Positions 51,601-59,956 of a DNA stretch of 60,475 nucleotides are shown here, one piece after another; the first letter of the stretch is position 1, and the number at the start of each line of letters is the position of its first letter. The stretch is from JADKIH01 sp043747595. Its GTDB lineage: Bacteria > Bacteroidota > Bacteroidia > AKYH767-A > 2013-40CM-41-45. The notes under the pieces are model-generated. The model saw nothing but the letters and a program-made list of their open reading frames with translations, had not been told where the DNA came from and did no database searches. Position numbers and translations under genes: made by a program. The stretch spans positions 1 to 60,475 of the forward strand of contig JAYTOX010000026.1 in the NCBI GenBank assembly GCA_043747595.1, written 5' to 3'.

Positions 51601-52582
51601 TCTTTAATAAATGTGGGAGCACAGATTTTTTTAAACTTACAAAAGCTTCGGGGTCTCTGAAAAATTCGGTAACATTTATGAGTAGATCCTGGTAAAGAAG
51701 TTCCACTTCATCATTTTTTTGTTCGAGCCGTTTCCGATATTCTTTTAAAGTAGTTATTTTATGAATAATCATCCTGCGCAGTATTCGCCTTTTGATTGTA
51801 TTCATTTTATACATACTGAAATCAACATTCAATTTTTTATTAACAAGCTGAATGATTGATTTAAGATCAGGGTTATAATTATCTATATCATCTTCAGGCG
51901 TGCTTCTAATTCCTTTGCGTTTCAGTAGCGGATGTTTGCTCATCCAATTTAATTTTTTTGCAATTTCAGCCGGCGACAAAACAAAATCAACTACTCCTTC
52001 AGCGATTGCCGATTTCGGCATGCTATTAAATTTAGCAGAATCATTTTGTGCGAAAGTAATACCGCCTGCTTTTTTTATTTCGCATAAACCCTGCGTACCA
52101 TCACTTGCACTGCCCGACAACACAATGCCTATTACATTTTCTTTGTGTGTTTCAGCTAAAGAAGTAAAAAGTATATCAATAGACATACCATTGGTTTTTC
52201 CATTTGAACGTGGAATTAATTTTATATGTCCATCGGTTACTTCAATTCCTTTATTGTAGGGTATGATGTAAACATTGTTGGGTTCAATCTTTTGCATGTT
52301 ACCCACATCTTGCACTTTCATTTTAGTTTTCTTTGAAAGCAATTCAGCAAGTATGCTTTTATGATCGGGGCTTAGGTGTTGTACATAAATGTAAGCCATC
52401 CCCGAATCAGGCGAAAGATTCTGCAACAGAAGTGAAATGGCTTCCAATCCGCCGGCTGAGGCACCAATGGCCACAACGGTAAAGGAATTCCAGTCATTCG
52501 TTGTTTTGGGAGCGGGAACAGATTTGGGTCTTTTTTTGACAGAACCAGCTGCTTTTTTCTTTGGGGAGTGCGATGTTTTCAT
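48638..52582 (-). CDS. CheB-CheR-PAS-histidine kinase-receiver fusion protein
   Basis: A 1314-residue signalling protein read from ATG 52582 (an in-frame start at 52729 adds a non-conserved hydrophobic stretch). Order: CheB methylesterase (about 35-215; GASAGG Ser42, VQHLSPDH, SGSASDGTQG), CheR methyltransferase (about 230-510; VTEFFRDP, VPACATGEEVYS), PAS-like, a Glu-rich coiled coil (EELQSANEEIVSSNEELQSL), a second PAS, HisKA (NMSHEIRTPM), HATPase (NLLSNAVKF, DSGIGIAK, GGSGLGLA) and a receiver (VVEDMPLN, LMDLQMPEMGG, KPID). It has no membrane helix. It combines reversible methylation chemistry with a phosphorelay; stand-alone chemoreceptors are not seen nearby. Confidence 0.95.
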   Translation of the reverse strand: MKTSHSPKKKAAGSVKKRPKSVPAPKTTNDWNSFTVVAIGASAGGLEAISLLLQNLSPDSGMAYIYVQHLSPDHKSILAELLSKKTKMKVQDVGNMQKIEPNNVYIIPYNKGIEVTDGHIKLIPRSNGKTNGMSIDILFTSLAETHKENVIGIVLSGSASDGTQGLCEIKKAGGITFAQNDSAKFNSMPKSAIAEGVVDFVLSPAEIAKKLNWMSKHPLLKRKGIRSTPEDDIDNYNPDLKSIIQLVNKKLNVDFSMYKMNTIKRRILRRMIIHKITTLKEYRKRLEQKNDEVELLYQDLLINVTEFFRDPEAFVSLKKSVLPHLLKTKAQGETLRIWVPACATGEEVYSIAMLLFELQDNKLLNVPFQIFASDLSTQAINEARIGEYNKHQLKNITAKRLHRFFTRSKNNYRISKTLRDVCVFAQHNLLSDPPFSRMDFISCRNLLIYLDTAAQKRAIATFHYALNENGFLMLGKSETIGGSLQLFTPGTDKKIKIYIRKKNTGKNTLSDITPRILQKSISHKNSSENTLPKKQHSLNGNLGSAFDSYLLTGYVPASVVINHDLEILQFRGATSNYLQNSAGKASLNILKMAQPEITFELRNAIHHAIKTQQTVCKLGIEMNRVTPGTALRLINLEVNPFKMDGEDDLLVIVFTSEIQTETTEKVKKNSKSNSVAKDRRIKKLEEEIASARYDMASITQDQEAANEELQSANEEIVSSNEELQSLNEELETSKEEIESTNEELITTNHELQARILQVEELYAYYESILSTVHEPMLVLDKNIRIKSVNKVFCKIFHVTEEESIGMSLYKLGNQQWNIPRLHELLEVIIPDDNTIHDFEVIHTFPTIGEKTMLLNAKKIMRHNEDEELIVLTISDITEVKRLATEVQRKENKLLEVQMAEKKKAFKIIEESNVELNLANNNSKVKTQIAEDAVKAKQQFLSNMSHEIRTPMNAIIGFTHVVLKTELDEHQREYINAIKVSGDALIILINDILDLAKVNAGKMTFEKIPFNLVDSISAMTHLFEPKINELNIKLHTEYDSAIPKFVTGDPLRLRQIILNLLSNAVKFTRKGKITLHIGMFKEDPENITLQFSLTDSGIGIAKEKLPFIFNSFEQASQETTRSFGGSGLGLAIVKQLVELQGGTISVRSKLHSGSTFVFTLTFSKSKSNLKLQENVGLALIKNKRIAQSGLKKIKVLVVEDMPLNQLLLKIILKDFGFDFDIAGNGIIALDLLNKNKYDLILMDLQMPEMGGFETTQIIRNKLNSKIPIIALTADVTTMDNQKCLEAGMNDYISKPIDEDLLFGKINSALKLETDD

Positions 52583-52914
52583 TTTAAAGTACTTTAATAT
52601 TAGGCATATTGCATCGAGCACTCTATAAAAAGCATGCAATACGCTACAAGGTAGGATTAAAATAGGTAGGAAAGAATTAATCGTACTATTTAGTAGTGTT
52701 ACAACTTGATTTTTTCTCTCTTGAAACAAAAAGCTTTAGAATTATCTAGCCTGTGTAGTGGCTAAAGATCCAGAAAACGAAACAAGTATTTCAATGAATA
52801 TGCTAAGATAATAGCTTATTACGCCTTATTGAAAGATGCCAGCCAAAAAACTGTTGGAGAGTTCGACCTTAGTCGGGTACGAAACTAAACGGGTTGGTTC
52901 TAAATAATTTATTT
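52583..52914. other. Upstream region of the hybrid kinase
   Basis: No gene. It should hold the minus-strand promoter; TACTTTAAAATG is the start context. Sequence from 52740 to 52914 shows no recognisable feature. Confidence 0.4.
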
Positions 52915-53190
52915 CAAGTAATTTTTTTTTAGTACTTCAAAAAGATGCGCAATCAAATCACAACCTTGAAAAACTAAATCAGACAATGTTGAACTTGGTA
53001 TTTCAATCTCTAAACGTTTTGGATGTTCAATCTGGCGATTTAAAGGTGAGTGATCATCATCTTTTAAGATAAAGATCCGAGCTAGTAATGCAGGTCCTGG
53101 AATTCCTTTTTAAATAGGGAACGATGGAGTCTAACCGATAACCACACCATCTTCTTTTGGGAGTACGTATTTAAAACGAATAATTCTTTT
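52915..53190 (-). pseudogene. Decayed gene of unknown family
   Basis: On the minus strand one frame reads RFKYVLPKEDGVVIG, then a stop, a second stop, then GIPGPALLARIFILKDDDHS and on to SSTLSDLVFQGCDLIAHLFE and VLKKNYLK before TAA (about 52916). The peptide character and absence of low-complexity suggest a real C-terminus broken by stop codons. I do not recognise the family. Confidence 0.45.
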
Positions 53191-53785
53191 TCGTGAATAA
53201 TTATCGTCAATAGTTTTGTTTTTTAATTATATTTTTCAAATTTTGTTGAGGGAAAGTTTGTTGAGGCGTTGATCATATATCTTTTGCTGTTATAAAGGCA
53301 AGCAATGGCTATTCATAAATCTTTCGTTTCTGCCAGTGGCCTTCTCGGATAATGCTCGATACATTACTCTTTTATTATTCCATTTACTCAGCCGTCTGTT
53401 GCAATTTAAGGATGGTTTTTGCTTTCAATTTTAATAATATTTAGTTACTTCAAAAATATTATTTAGTCCATCTACAATTCCGGAGGCCGAATTCGCTGCA
53501 ATAGATTTAGTTTATTTCTAGTTTAGACAGTCTCGTTTGCATATTCTCAGGCCGATTTGATACTGCAATTTTGAAGTAAGAATGTTTTTTTGTAATAGTT
53601 GCTATTTAGTTTTTTGATAGATTTGTGAAAAATTAATAAAGGAGTAGCATTAATTTATCAATGGTGTCAAGTTGATTCGCTAGTAAAGAGTAGGTGTATC
53701 AATTCTTTGCTTATCATACTAACAATTATGCAACTTCATTAGCAGAAATAATTAAATTTATTTACATCACTTATACAAATAGATT
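53191..53785. other. Non-coding spacer
   Basis: About 600 bp, AT-rich, no open frame, repeat or RNA recognised. It should contain the promoter of the DUF1003 gene. Confidence 0.4.
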
Positions 53786-54322
53786 ATGAAAAAAAAAGAG
53801 GATTTAAAAAACGCGGAAAGCACACTAGATTCTGTTCAGAAAAACATTGAAACAATTCTCAATTTAGATAAAGAAACCATTCTAAAACTTTCGACAGTAG
53901 AGCATATTGCTGATAGGGTAGCTGCTTTTGCAGGGAGTAGCCCATTTATTGTGCTACATGTTCTTTGGTTTGGAGCTTGGATTTTATTAAACAGCGGTGC
54001 TATTTCGTGGGTTATCCGATTCGACCCTTTTCCATTTAGTTTTCTAACACTTGTAGTTTCATTAGAAGCAATTTTTCTGACACTTTTAGTATTAATGAGC
54101 CAAAATCGAATGACTAAAGAAGCTGATAAGAGAGCGCACCTTGAATTACAAATAAATATGCTTGCTGAACAGGAGACAACTATTATTTTAAGAATGGTTC
54201 AAAATATTACTAAGCATTTGGGATTGGTAGATGAAATAGCTGATAATACAAAAGACTTAAGTGAAACAACCGATATTAATAGTGTTGCAAAAAAAATTGA
54301 TGATAACTCAAGACTAAAGTAG
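53786..54322 (+). CDS. DUF1003 membrane protein
   Basis: A 178-residue protein with two transmembrane helices (about 53-72 and 86-107). It has the full DUF1003 signature: ADRVAAFAGSSPFIVLHVLW, then FDPFPFSFLTLVVSLEAIFL, then LMSQNRM. The C-terminal region after AHLELQINMLAEQE is helical. Closer to family consensus than the distant relative at 3327. Function unknown; the position of acidic and Asn residues in the first helix pair suggests a channel or sensor only as a guess. Confidence 0.9.
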   Translation: MKKKEDLKNAESTLDSVQKNIETILNLDKETILKLSTVEHIADRVAAFAGSSPFIVLHVLWFGAWILLNSGAISWVIRFDPFPFSFLTLVVSLEAIFLTLLVLMSQNRMTKEADKRAHLELQINMLAEQETTIILRMVQNITKHLGLVDEIADNTKDLSETTDINSVAKKIDDNSRLK

Positions 54323-54714
54323 GCAATCTGCAATCAAAAAAGCTTCGAGAAATAAAAAATACAAGATTTATTTTAGTCGAGCTTTGTGGAGTTGTCACAA
54401 TATTGGTCTTCAGAACGGAGTAGAATAAATTTTTCTATTTTAAACAGCTCAATGAATATTCAAAGCCATATTCAATTCCGAACCTATTTTCCCTGTTATA
54501 AATTTGAACTTAAAAAGTGTTAGGCTATTTCAGTTTGCAGATTTTTTTTTAAAAACAGAATTGAGCGCACATTGGTATTAACCGACCAGAGGCAGCTCTG
54601 CTTAAAAAGCACCATTGCTTGGTTTTTCAACTAGTTTTTTTGTTTGTTTTTAATAGATTTGCATAAATACCAATTGAGTTGAAGCATTCTTTAATCCTTT
54701 CTTTGTAACTTGCT
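54323..54714. other. Non-coding spacer
   Basis: About 390 bp without gene, repeat or RNA recognised; AT-rich. Confidence 0.4.
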
Positions 54715-55470
54715 ATGATACATCGTTGCGCAATATTATTTATATATCTTGTTACCATCGCTTTTTGTACTGCTCAAGAAAATATCACAACCCCAGGAGT
54801 GAACCGGAGGAAGCAAACAAAAATAATAATGCAAGAGCAAATTAAGCAGTTAAAGAATGGCGCTCTGCTAGTTCGATTACAAAATGGCGAAAATGCTATT
54901 GCTGCATTAAATAAAATTGGCAAGAATAAAAGAGCAAACAAACAAAATGAGAAAAGGATGATTTATAATGAAGGAATTATTTCCGCCTTTAAAAATAATT
55001 TCACCTTTTGTCCTACCTATTTCTTTTATAGTAACTATTCGTCGAGTGTAATGTCTAAGAGAATTAATGAAATTATTTTTCTAAATGATAGCTTGCAAGC
55101 CGACACCAGTATTAAAATGAATAGCAAACTATTTTTAACTGCAGAATTTGGAATAATAGAACAGGATACGGCAAAATATTTTTCTATGTACTATTATTAC
55201 ATAGGAGAAAAAGGGCGTGAAAAAAGAACCGAATATTATGGTGAAACTGATATGAGATTTGGAGTATTAAAAATAATGAGCGACCAATTAGTGCAGCTTA
55301 AAAAACCATTTCCATTTTACACGAGAGCAGATATAGCTCATCCGGGAAAAAGAACTTTTGCAAGAGCAGTGCTAAGAATGAATAAAAGTTTGTTAAGTTA
55401 TTATAAAAAATCAATAACGGAAAAGAACGTTATGAAAGGGAAAAGGGCCTTTCATTCCAATGATTTTTAA
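54715..55470 (+). CDS. Exported protein of unknown function
   Basis: A 251-residue protein with a signal peptide (about 1-20, ending FCTAQ) and a mature part opening with KQTKIIMQEQIKQLKNGALL. The rest is strand-rich (CPTYFFYSNYSSSVMSKRIN, YYYYIGEKGREKRTEYYG). The ending is Lys/Arg-rich (VLRMNKSLLSYYKKS). No named family recognised. The SRPBCC gene begins 18 bp after its stop, so the two are probably co-transcribed. Confidence 0.68.
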   Translation: MIHRCAILFIYLVTIAFCTAQENITTPGVNRRKQTKIIMQEQIKQLKNGALLVRLQNGENAIAALNKIGKNKRANKQNEKRMIYNEGIISAFKNNFTFCPTYFFYSNYSSSVMSKRINEIIFLNDSLQADTSIKMNSKLFLTAEFGIIEQDTAKYFSMYYYYIGEKGREKRTEYYGETDMRFGVLKIMSDQLVQLKKPFPFYTRADIAHPGKRTFARAVLRMNKSLLSYYKKSITEKNVMKGKRAFHSNDF

Positions 55471-55488
55471 AAGTAAAAAATTAATTAT

Positions 55489-55929
55489 ATGGCAACAACA
55501 GATTTTACAACCACAATTTTAGTTGATCAAACTCCAAAGCAAGTTTTCGATGCTATCAACAATGTAAGTGCTTGGTGGCAAGGAGAGGTATTGGGCGAAT
55601 CTAAAAACCTAAATGATGAATTTACTTATCGCTTTGGAAGCTTTCATTTTTCAAAGCAGAAATTGATTGAAGTTATTCCCGAGAAAAAAGTTGTATGGCT
55701 AATAATTGATAGCCAGCTTGATTTTGTCAAGGATAAAAAGGAATGGAATAATACAAGAATTATTTTTGAAATAAGACCGAGAGGAGCTAAAACAGAACTG
55801 AAATTTACCCATAGTGGCTTAGTTCCTAAAATTGAATGTTATGGTGACTGCTCTAATGCCTGGACTCAATTAGTGCAACAAAGTTTGCTTAGCTTGATTT
55901 TAACCGGCAAAGGGAAAGATGTCTTTTAA
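55489..55929 (+). CDS. SRPBCC/AHSA1-type domain protein
   Basis: A 146-residue single-domain protein of the START/Bet v1-like superfamily. TTTILVDQTPKQVFDAINNV is the AHSA1 opening, VSAWWQGEVLG follows, and IECYGDCSNAWTQLVQQSLL forms the long C-terminal helix lining the cavity. Proteins of this kind bind hydrophobic ligands or assist chaperones; ligand unknown. Follows the previous gene closely on the same strand. Confidence 0.88.
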   Translation: MATTDFTTTILVDQTPKQVFDAINNVSAWWQGEVLGESKNLNDEFTYRFGSFHFSKQKLIEVIPEKKVVWLIIDSQLDFVKDKKEWNNTRIIFEIRPRGAKTELKFTHSGLVPKIECYGDCSNAWTQLVQQSLLSLILTGKGKDVF

Positions 55930-56237
55930 AGAGTGGAGTGTATAGCGTTTAATTTTTCGATCAAATAAAAAAGGTGTTTATGAATGAGTTTCCTAAATTC
56001 AAGGGATAATATTTAGTTTTGAGTTTTAATTGTATCGATAGTGTTTTCAAATACGAGTGTAATGAAAAGATTTAATTTATTTAGTAAAGTAATGTTCTAA
56101 TTAGTTACATTTGATTTTATTGATTAGAATGGAAATATTCTTCAATTAATAACAGCTGCAACAAATTAATCGGTGTACTATTCCTTTTAAACTTGTTCCT
56201 TATAATTGTCATTAAAATATTCCCGAAATTAAATTAG
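55930..56237. other. Non-coding spacer
   Basis: About 310 bp, AT-rich; no feature recognised except AGTAATGTTCTAATTAGTTACA-like sequence near 56090, whose half-sites are 12 bp apart and so do not match the N8 dyad. Confidence 0.4.
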
Positions 56238-56747
56238 ATGAAAAATATATTAGCCCTTATCATCATTTTATTTTTATTTAGTTGTAAAAAAAGTGTGGAT
56301 AATAGTCCTTCATCCTCAAGCGCTACACCAACATCTTCTGCATCATTTTCAGCAAAAATAAACGGGATTTTGATGAATGCTCAGAGCGCATCAGGATTGT
56401 TACAGATCGATACTTCTTCAGGTATTCCAAGACGATCGTTCATTATTTTTGGAGCTTATCAAAATTTTGGTATTTACCCAGGATTTGTCGATTTGATTAA
56501 TTGTACTTCACTAGTCCCATCCAATTATACTGATCAATCGTCAGGAGCTGTGATGTTGTACTATATGCCTTCTGATACATTACATCAGATTATGCCTACT
56601 TTTTCAAGCTTCAAAATTAATTCAGTTGATACCGTTATTAAAAAAATGTCGGGAACCTTTTCCGGTACAATGGTAAATAGCGGTACGGGTGATTCGGTAG
56701 TGATAACAAATGGAGTCTTCTCAAATGTGCCATATCTAATTCAGTAG
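56238..56747 (+). CDS. Lipoprotein of unknown function
   Basis: A 169-residue lipoprotein: lipobox LFSC at 13-16, a Ser-rich linker (SSSSATPTSSASFS), then a compact beta-sandwich-like domain (FSAKINGILMNAQSASG, then FIIFGAYQ, MSGTFSGTMVNSGTGDSVVI). The SAKING/TGTFSG pattern is seen in many Bacteroidota surface lipoproteins of DUF6252-like type; I am unsure of the exact family. Monocistronic. Confidence 0.75.
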   Translation: MKNILALIIILFLFSCKKSVDNSPSSSSATPTSSASFSAKINGILMNAQSASGLLQIDTSSGIPRRSFIIFGAYQNFGIYPGFVDLINCTSLVPSNYTDQSSGAVMLYYMPSDTLHQIMPTFSSFKINSVDTVIKKMSGTFSGTMVNSGTGDSVVITNGVFSNVPYLIQ

Positions 56748-56937
56748 TTATTTTAATTATGTAAAGTTCATTATTGATAATGATTGCCGGCTCTTTTTGT
56801 ATTAATATGAAAAGCTGCTAATGCAAGTTTGTTCCCAAACAAACAACGTTTTTCAATTTAAGAATATACAGGAAGTGAGAAAACGTCTATTTCATTGGTG
56901 ATAATATTTTGTTTCGTTTAACTTAAATCTAAAAGTA

Positions 56938-57306
56938 ATGGAGAAATTATTTCTTGATCTCGAAACCAAGTGGATGAATGCTTGGAAAAATAAAGATGTT
57001 GAAACAGTAAGAGAAATACTTGCTGATGATTTTACACTTACCAGTTCATTATCGACAGGAGCTTTGGTTGATAAAGAAGATTGGATTGCGAAACTTGCAA
57101 TTTATAATTGCACTGAATTTCGGTTCGATAAAATAAAAGTGAGAGTTTATGGTAATACTTCTGTAGTTAACACTTGGTTTCATCAAGAAGCAACTGCAAA
57201 TGGAAAGGATTGGAGCGGCGATTTTTTAATAACTGATGTGTGGGTTAAAAAAGACGAAAATTGGCAAGTAGTTGCACGGCATGCAAACTGGCTTCAGGGG
57301 AAATAA
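56938..57306 (+). CDS. DUF4440/SnoaL-like (NTF2-fold) protein, cytoplasmic
   Basis: A 122-residue NTF2-like protein without a signal peptide. DLETKWMNAWKNKDVETVRE is the family-type first helix, ILADDFTLTSS the next strand, and DENWQVVARHANWL the last strand with His. It differs from the two exported NTF2-like proteins of the array (309, 26203), and pairs with no neighbour. Substrate unknown. Confidence 0.87.
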   Translation: MEKLFLDLETKWMNAWKNKDVETVREILADDFTLTSSLSTGALVDKEDWIAKLAIYNCTEFRFDKIKVRVYGNTSVVNTWFHQEATANGKDWSGDFLITDVWVKKDENWQVVARHANWLQGK

Positions 57307-57531
57307 ATTGTGTATTTTTTAACTCAGTTTGGCAATTTATTGGTAAAAGAATACAAGATGTGAATTGCTAATTATTAGGTATAAATAACTATTTTCAGTT
57401 GCATTTGTGTTTAAGTTCAGTACTTTTATTCTGTTTAATCTGAAAGATTGTGAAGTGCATTGTGATTAAGCATTTGTTGTGGTTAAGAAAGCGCTTTGCA
57501 AACATAATTCGATATTTAAAATAAAAAGAGG

Positions 57532-58086
57532 ATGAAAAAAAGCATCATTACCGTATTAACAACCGTTGTTGTTTTGCTTGCAGTTTTTTTTATTTATATA
57601 CTATCTGGCGCTTATGACGTAAGTCAATTAGCGCCTCATAACTCAATTACTAAATCAATCATTAATATGACTACTCATTTCTCAATTAACAAGAGATTGA
57701 AAGAGGTAGTTGTGCCTGATAACTTGAAAGATACATCATTGCTAATATTAGGGTTTCAGCATTACAATGAAATGTGTTCAAGTTGTCATGCAGGACCAGG
57801 GGTTAATGCAAGTGAGATGGCAAAAGGTTTATATCCCCAGCCGCCGGAGTTATACAAATTCACTGAAGCAGGCGATGCTCAAGAGTTTTTCTGGATAACA
57901 AAATATGGAATTAAGATGACAAGCATGCCTGCCTTTAAACCGACACATAATGATGAGCAAATATGGGCAATCACAGCTTTCGTAACACAAAAGTTACCGA
58001 AAATGTCTTCGGATGAATACAGTGCTTGGGTAAATAAGTATTCTCATGAAAACATTGAAGAAGAAATTCCTGATGGATCTAAATAA
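57532..58086 (+). CDS. Membrane-anchored monohaem cytochrome c
   Basis: A 184-residue protein with an N-terminal membrane anchor (about 6-26) and a class I cytochrome c domain. The haem motif CSSCH is at 82-86 and the distal Met is probably in MTSMPAF (about residue 130). It should be located in the periplasm and carry electrons for a respiratory or oxidative reaction. No dehydrogenase is adjacent, so its partner is unknown. FWITKYGIKMTSMPAF is the usual segment before the distal ligand. Confidence 0.9.
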   Translation: MKKSIITVLTTVVVLLAVFFIYILSGAYDVSQLAPHNSITKSIINMTTHFSINKRLKEVVVPDNLKDTSLLILGFQHYNEMCSSCHAGPGVNASEMAKGLYPQPPELYKFTEAGDAQEFFWITKYGIKMTSMPAFKPTHNDEQIWAITAFVTQKLPKMSSDEYSAWVNKYSHENIEEEIPDGSK

Positions 58087-58305
58087 ATCCAGCTGCACAG
58101 TATTAAGAGATCCATTTTATTTATTTCTCGTTTTGTAAATCCATGCTACGAAGTTTCTTTTAATTTACTTCTTATTTTTTCGAGTCTTACTTATAATTGA
58201 TCTTTTTCGCTGAAATGGCCTATCAGTTTTTTAATCTTGAGTTTCAATTATACAATATTTTTTATATCTTAACATAAAATTAATCACACTAAAAATTTTA
58301 CACAC

Positions 58306-59664
58306 ATGAAAAAAGAAACACTACTCACAGTTTTTATAATTTTATTTTCTTTAGATCTGCTATTTGCGCAGTATATAGTGAAAGACCAAACCTTTTCTGC
58401 CAACAGTGTTACCAATGAAGGAAAAATTTCCGGCTATGGTGCACAAGGTGGGCCTTATAGTATATGGTTACCTGATTCAGGAAATATTATTATCGATATT
58501 GCCGGAATTGCTCCAGGATTTAATGTTGGAGGGCAAGCACGTTTTTCTGAGAATGGAAATTTTATTTGCGGCACTAGTGCAGGAGCAGCAGGAGCAGAGA
58601 TGTCGAGATATGATAGAAGCACTGATCAATGGACTACCTTAGGATATCTTGGGGCAGTATTGGGAAATTCTGTAAGTGGTGGCTTTGGTATTTCAGGCAA
58701 TGGAAATACTGTTGTTGGTAATTCGTGGTTGTATTCATCAACCGGTATCGCATTTACTGATGCAGTAGCTTACAATCCCACAGAAGCACTTATTGATTTG
58801 GGAAGTCTATATGGAGATAGTGGAAAGAGTACTCGAGCCAATGCAGTAAATTACGATGGAAGTGTTGTAGTAGGATGGCAAGATTTTAATGGTCCTTGGA
58901 AATCGGCTGTGTGGAGAAAAAATCCGAGTGGTGGTTATTTCCCAAATGAATATATTCTAATAGATACGAATGCAAGTGCTACCGATGAATACAATCAAAT
59001 GGGTGAATGCAGTTGTGTATCGGCAAATGGTGAATGGGTTGGCGGCTATGGTGATTATGCCAACTTCAATGAGCCATGGATTTGGAGTAAAGATTCCGGT
59101 GTTATCAATTTAGGAACTTTACCAAATGTTGGAAATGGTTTTGTATCAAGTATGAGTGCCGACGCTTCTGTTGTAGTTGGATGGTTTGATGGACAATTAT
59201 TCGGCGATCCTCAAACACCTTTTATCTGGACGCGTGCCGGAGGACTACAAGAGTTGAACGGATATATTGTTAATGTGTTGGGTTTTCCAACTAATACGCA
59301 TCAAGTTTATTCGGCAGAGAGTATTTCTCCTGACGGAAATTATATTGCAGGATACGGAGTTGATACTTCCACATTCACTTATTTTGTTTACCGTGTAAAT
59401 ATTAGTGGTGGTAGTTCAGGCGTACATACAATAACCGATGCAGATTATATTAATGTTTATCCAAACCCAACAACAGGTGTTGTTACAATTGTAAATAGTA
59501 GCAAAGCTACACTAACACTAACAAACATGGTTGGAAAAACAATTTATAAGTCAGAGATAAATGGAACGAAGGAATTGGATTTGTCGAGCTATGATTCAGG
59601 AGTCTATTCGCTTTCAATCCAAACAGGTATTTCGATAAAATTCCAAAAAGTTGTAAAAAATTAA
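58306..59664 (+). CDS. Secreted HAF-repeat protein with T9SS sorting domain
   Basis: A 452-residue exported protein: signal peptide (1-21), about seven beta-rich HAF-type repeats recognisable by DLGSLYGDSGKSTRANAVNY, SADASVVVGW and the recurring W-x(2)-DSG pattern, then a type A sorting domain (about 382-452; INVYPNPTTGVVTIVNSS). HAF repeats probably form a propeller-like fold; no enzyme motif is seen. T9SS export puts it on the surface or outside. A hairpin terminator lies about 80 bp downstream. Confidence 0.87.
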   Translation: MKKETLLTVFIILFSLDLLFAQYIVKDQTFSANSVTNEGKISGYGAQGGPYSIWLPDSGNIIIDIAGIAPGFNVGGQARFSENGNFICGTSAGAAGAEMSRYDRSTDQWTTLGYLGAVLGNSVSGGFGISGNGNTVVGNSWLYSSTGIAFTDAVAYNPTEALIDLGSLYGDSGKSTRANAVNYDGSVVVGWQDFNGPWKSAVWRKNPSGGYFPNEYILIDTNASATDEYNQMGECSCVSANGEWVGGYGDYANFNEPWIWSKDSGVINLGTLPNVGNGFVSSMSADASVVVGWFDGQLFGDPQTPFIWTRAGGLQELNGYIVNVLGFPTNTHQVYSAESISPDGNYIAGYGVDTSTFTYFVYRVNISGGSSGVHTITDADYINVYPNPTTGVVTIVNSSKATLTLTNMVGKTIYKSEINGTKELDLSSYDSGVYSLSIQTGISIKFQKVVKN

Positions 59665-59744
59665 TTTGAGATTATAATTGAAGTTTATTCCATAGCAGAA
59701 GAAGTTTATTGGCTTAAAATCTAAATTAATTAAAACGAAAACTT

Positions 59745-59771
59745 AGGCCTGCATAATAGCAGGCTTTTTTT
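59745..59771 (+). terminator. Rho-independent-like terminator
   Basis: GCCTGC (59747-59752) and GCAGGC (59759-59764) with an ATAATA loop, followed by a run of seven T. It lies downstream of the HAF-repeat gene and is the clearest terminator in the window. Confidence 0.85.
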
Positions 59772-59956
59772 ATTGTTCTTTTTGTTTAGAAGTTTTTCAC
59801 TCATTTGAGAAATAGTTTTAACGACAGAAAATAAATAATTAGTCGTTCCTCAAAAAGTCTTGAAACGCTCGTCTATCAACAGTTTTGACATTATAAGGTT
59901 GATAAAAATTTGCAAAAAAAGGATGGAATCATCAAATTTTCTTGCAGATTTACTTC

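Noticed and set aside
56085..56110. GTAA and TTAC half-sites before the 56238 lipoprotein
   Set aside because: The spacer is 12 bases instead of 8 and the distance to the start is over 100 bp.
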